DNA from: Neobacillus sp. PS2-9
GTDB lineage: Bacteria > Bacillota > Bacilli > Bacillales > Cytobacillaceae
DNA: 64,000 bases
Assembly: GCF_030915525.1 (NCBI RefSeq)
Contig: NZ_CP133269.1
Coordinates: forward strand, 2,577,001-2,641,000
Direction: 5' to 3'
Position 1 is the stretch's first letter; every line of letters begins with the position of its first letter. The notes beneath the pieces are model-generated. The model did not search any database, was not told the origin of the DNA, and was given only the letters and a program-made list of their open reading frames with translations. Shown one piece after another: positions 62,454-64,000 of the stretch. The position numbers were made by a program, and so were the translations under genes.

Positions 62454-63584
62454 TTATGAACCAACATTTTTAACATCTGGGCTAGACTTTGGTTTCTTAA
62501 CCCCTTTGATACCAAACAGAATACGTAATATATATACCTTGGAAATGATAAATTGATAAAGGAGCATGATGATAAAAAAAGCAACAACCATTAAAAAGAT
62601 GAGTTTTACAGGAATGGACCATGCCTTATTAGCGATAAAAAATCCTATAGTAACAATAACCGGCTGATGGAGAACATAGAATGGCATAGATGCTTGTGAA
62701 CTGTATGATAACCACTTATTAGAAAAAGATAAATGTCTTTCCGCAACAGCAAAAATGACAAGAATCCAAGTCCAACAATTCATTGCCTTAATGGAGGCAA
62801 ACACCATTGTTGCTATAAACCCAGTTGAAGGCATACCTGAAATGAATCCATATACAAAAAAGATTGATGTACAAACTGAAATAACTAGATTAATAGGAAG
62901 CAGTTTTTTAATCACCTTTTTGAAAGATTCTTTGGTTAGAAAAAAATAACCAAATAAAAATAAGACCAAGTAGAAAGTAATGTCCCAACCTCCTAGACGA
63001 ACAACATCCACGAATGTGGATACAATCATTAAAGGAATAGGCATCAGATATAATTGGTAGGATTTTAATTCTTTCATAATAGACGGTTTCTTTTTAAGAA
63101 AAAGTGGAACCGTTAAAATGCTAAATATCATAAGAATGAACAAATACCATAAATGCAGACCTACAAAAGCAAAATTCCCCGTCCCACCAATATCTAAATA
63201 TACACCATCAAAATACTGCGGGAACCATGAAAAAAAGGATCCGGAAAACTGCCCATGACTCACGCGTTCCATATATACCTGTGGAGGCGATAGTATCATA
63301 ACACCAAACAAAAGCGGTACTCCTAACCTAGCAAGTCGTTCCTTCACATATTCGTTCCCAGACCTTTTCTGGAGGGCATAATAGGAGCTCATCCCCGATA
63401 CTGTGAAAAAAATCGGCATCAACCAGGAACTCATAAACAAGGAGACCGCTGTAATATAGGTTGGATCGGTCTCATTATTTTTTACATGCCAAGGCCAGGG
63501 ATTAAAAAACATGAAACAGTGATAAATGAAAACGGCTAATGTTACGAGGACACGGATCCAATCGAGATCGTACTGTCTTTTCAT
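62454..63584 (-). CDS. Acyltransferase 3 family membrane protein
   Basis: A 376-residue protein with about ten helices. It begins QYDLDWIRVLVTLAVFIYHC, which carries the family R-x-x-x-x-x-x-x-x-x-x-H pattern with the catalytic His in helix 1, then FFTVSGMSSYYALQKRSGN with the conserved Arg region, and a long periplasmic loop. OafA/NodX/WecH-type enzymes O-acetylate surface polymers. A basic tail ends the chain (GIKGVKKPKSSPDVKN). Start ATG 63584. Acceptor unknown. Confidence 0.85.
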   Translation of the reverse strand: MKRQYDLDWIRVLVTLAVFIYHCFMFFNPWPWHVKNNETDPTYITAVSLFMSSWLMPIFFTVSGMSSYYALQKRSGNEYVKERLARLGVPLLFGVMILSPPQVYMERVSHGQFSGSFFSWFPQYFDGVYLDIGGTGNFAFVGLHLWYLFILMIFSILTVPLFLKKKPSIMKELKSYQLYLMPIPLMIVSTFVDVVRLGGWDITFYLVLFLFGYFFLTKESFKKVIKKLLPINLVISVCTSIFFVYGFISGMPSTGFIATMVFASIKAMNCWTWILVIFAVAERHLSFSNKWLSYSSQASMPFYVLHQPVIVTIGFFIANKAWSIPVKLIFLMVVAFFIIMLLYQFIISKVYILRILFGIKGVKKPKSSPDVKNVGS

Positions 63585-63707
63585 ATCTTTAAAAAATTCC
63601 CCCTAAAATATTAAATGGTATATCTAACTATAGTAATCATCATATACCATTTACCTAAATTATGGGTAAGTTATTTTTACAATAATATCCATAAATAAAT
63701 ATAATTT

Positions 63708-64000
63708 TTATGATAGAGAATCTCTTACATCTAATATGATTTTTCCAGTACTTAGTCTACTTTCCATTAGCTTGTGAGCAGTAATAGCAGCCTCCAAGGG
63801 ATAGTGATGACCAACCTCCATATTTAATTTTCCATCACTAAATAATTTGAGTACTTCCTTGGCTGTAGACTGTAAGGTCTCAGGTCGTCTTTTTCTTGTT
63901 GTCCCTAAGCTAAAACCTAGCACCGACCGACAGCTAGAGTGTAGATCACTGGTTTTAAAGCTTCCAACTGCCCCACTTGAATTTCCAAATTGAACCAACC
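63708..64000 (-). CDS. Zinc-type quinone oxidoreductase, C-terminal part, cut by right edge
   Basis: The open frame runs off the right end. The 96 visible residues are the C-terminal end of an MDR dehydrogenase of the quinone oxidoreductase type: a VQFGNSSG segment (matching the YGNASG/FGNSSG of QOR), KLNMEVGHHYPLEAAITAHK, and final LMESRLSTGKIILDV. It is distinct from the dehydrogenase at 58351-59352. Start and catalytic half not visible. Confidence 0.82.
   Translation of the reverse strand, partial: LVQFGNSSGAVGSFKTSDLHSSCRSVLGFSLGTTRKRRPETLQSTAKEVLKLFSDGKLNMEVGHHYPLEAAITAHKLMESRLSTGKIILDVRDSLS

Overview
The window is a low-GC Gram-positive chromosome segment from an endospore-forming member of the Bacillaceae (Bacillus sensu lato). 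The evidence is the density of sporulation genes (CotH, three CotB-like proteins, GerPA/GerPF-like proteins, a Spo0E-type phosphatase, a Kin-type kinase), a guanine riboswitch ahead of xpt-pbuX, a Bce-type antimicrobial-peptide module, a CcpA/TreR-controlled trehalose operon, and strong AGGAGG-type ribosome sites with some TTG and GTG starts. I see no rRNA, tRNA, CRISPR array, prophage or intact insertion sequence. Species cannot be fixed from this text.

Layout. 1-3.8 kb (minus): acyl-CoA carboxylase beta subunit (cut by the left edge), AMP-forming acyl-CoA synthetase and a nitronate monooxygenase-like protein, with a FadR-like operator and a separate TetR-type palindrome. 3.9-6.3 kb: guanine riboswitch, a MITE-like element, xpt and pbuX. 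6.3-10.2 kb: an orphan GerPA-like gene with a good sigma-K promoter, then phnD-phnC-phnE with a double-length phnE. 10.3-16 kb: 21-bp tandem repeats and a Bce-type module (regulator and kinase on plus, ABC transporter on minus) whose convergent 3' ends carry inverted ~54-bp repeats around a small membrane-protein gene. 16-25.5 kb: an MFS pseudogene, hmp, a frameshifted DUF421 gene, a TrkH/KtrB transporter, a CNNM/CBS protein, mapB and chdC (hemQ). 25.5-32.4 kb: MFS plus SgrR-like regulator, a pyruvate-kinase-like protein with an N-terminal extension, VanZ-like, ArsB/NhaD-type permease. 32.7-37.8 kb: a spore-surface cluster (collagen-like protein divergent from cotH, then three CotB-like genes). 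38-42.3 kb: PAP2, second nitronate monooxygenase, DUF2500, DCC thiol protein and a LysM-M14 peptidase with an in-frame TGA. 42.3-46.8 kb: treP-treA-treR. 46.9-49.3 kb: RsbR-type STAS protein, soluble histidine kinase, SRAP protein. 49.5-51.7 kb: three tandem GerP-like genes, Spo0E-like gene, RraA-like aldolase. 51.7-64 kb: mostly small minus-strand genes, a Gly/Met/His-rich repeat protein, a G39P-like protein, a SET protein, an isochorismatase, alcohol dehydrogenase with divergent ArsR-type regulator, a 52-bp hairpin tandem array, an esterase, an acyltransferase and a truncated dehydrogenase.

The most notable signal is a ~180-bp, five-copy, GC-rich element with GGCT...AGCC ends. Two copies have perfect 8-bp target duplications and a third matches at 7 of 8, so these are mobile MITE-like elements. 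Three copies sit within 18-40 bp of a start codon, one of them between the guanine riboswitch terminator and xpt. The second is the cotH neighbourhood, where a Gly/Ser/Lys collagen-like protein takes the divergent position that cotG has in B. subtilis. Three genes are broken: two by a stop where tryptophan is expected and one by a single missing base.
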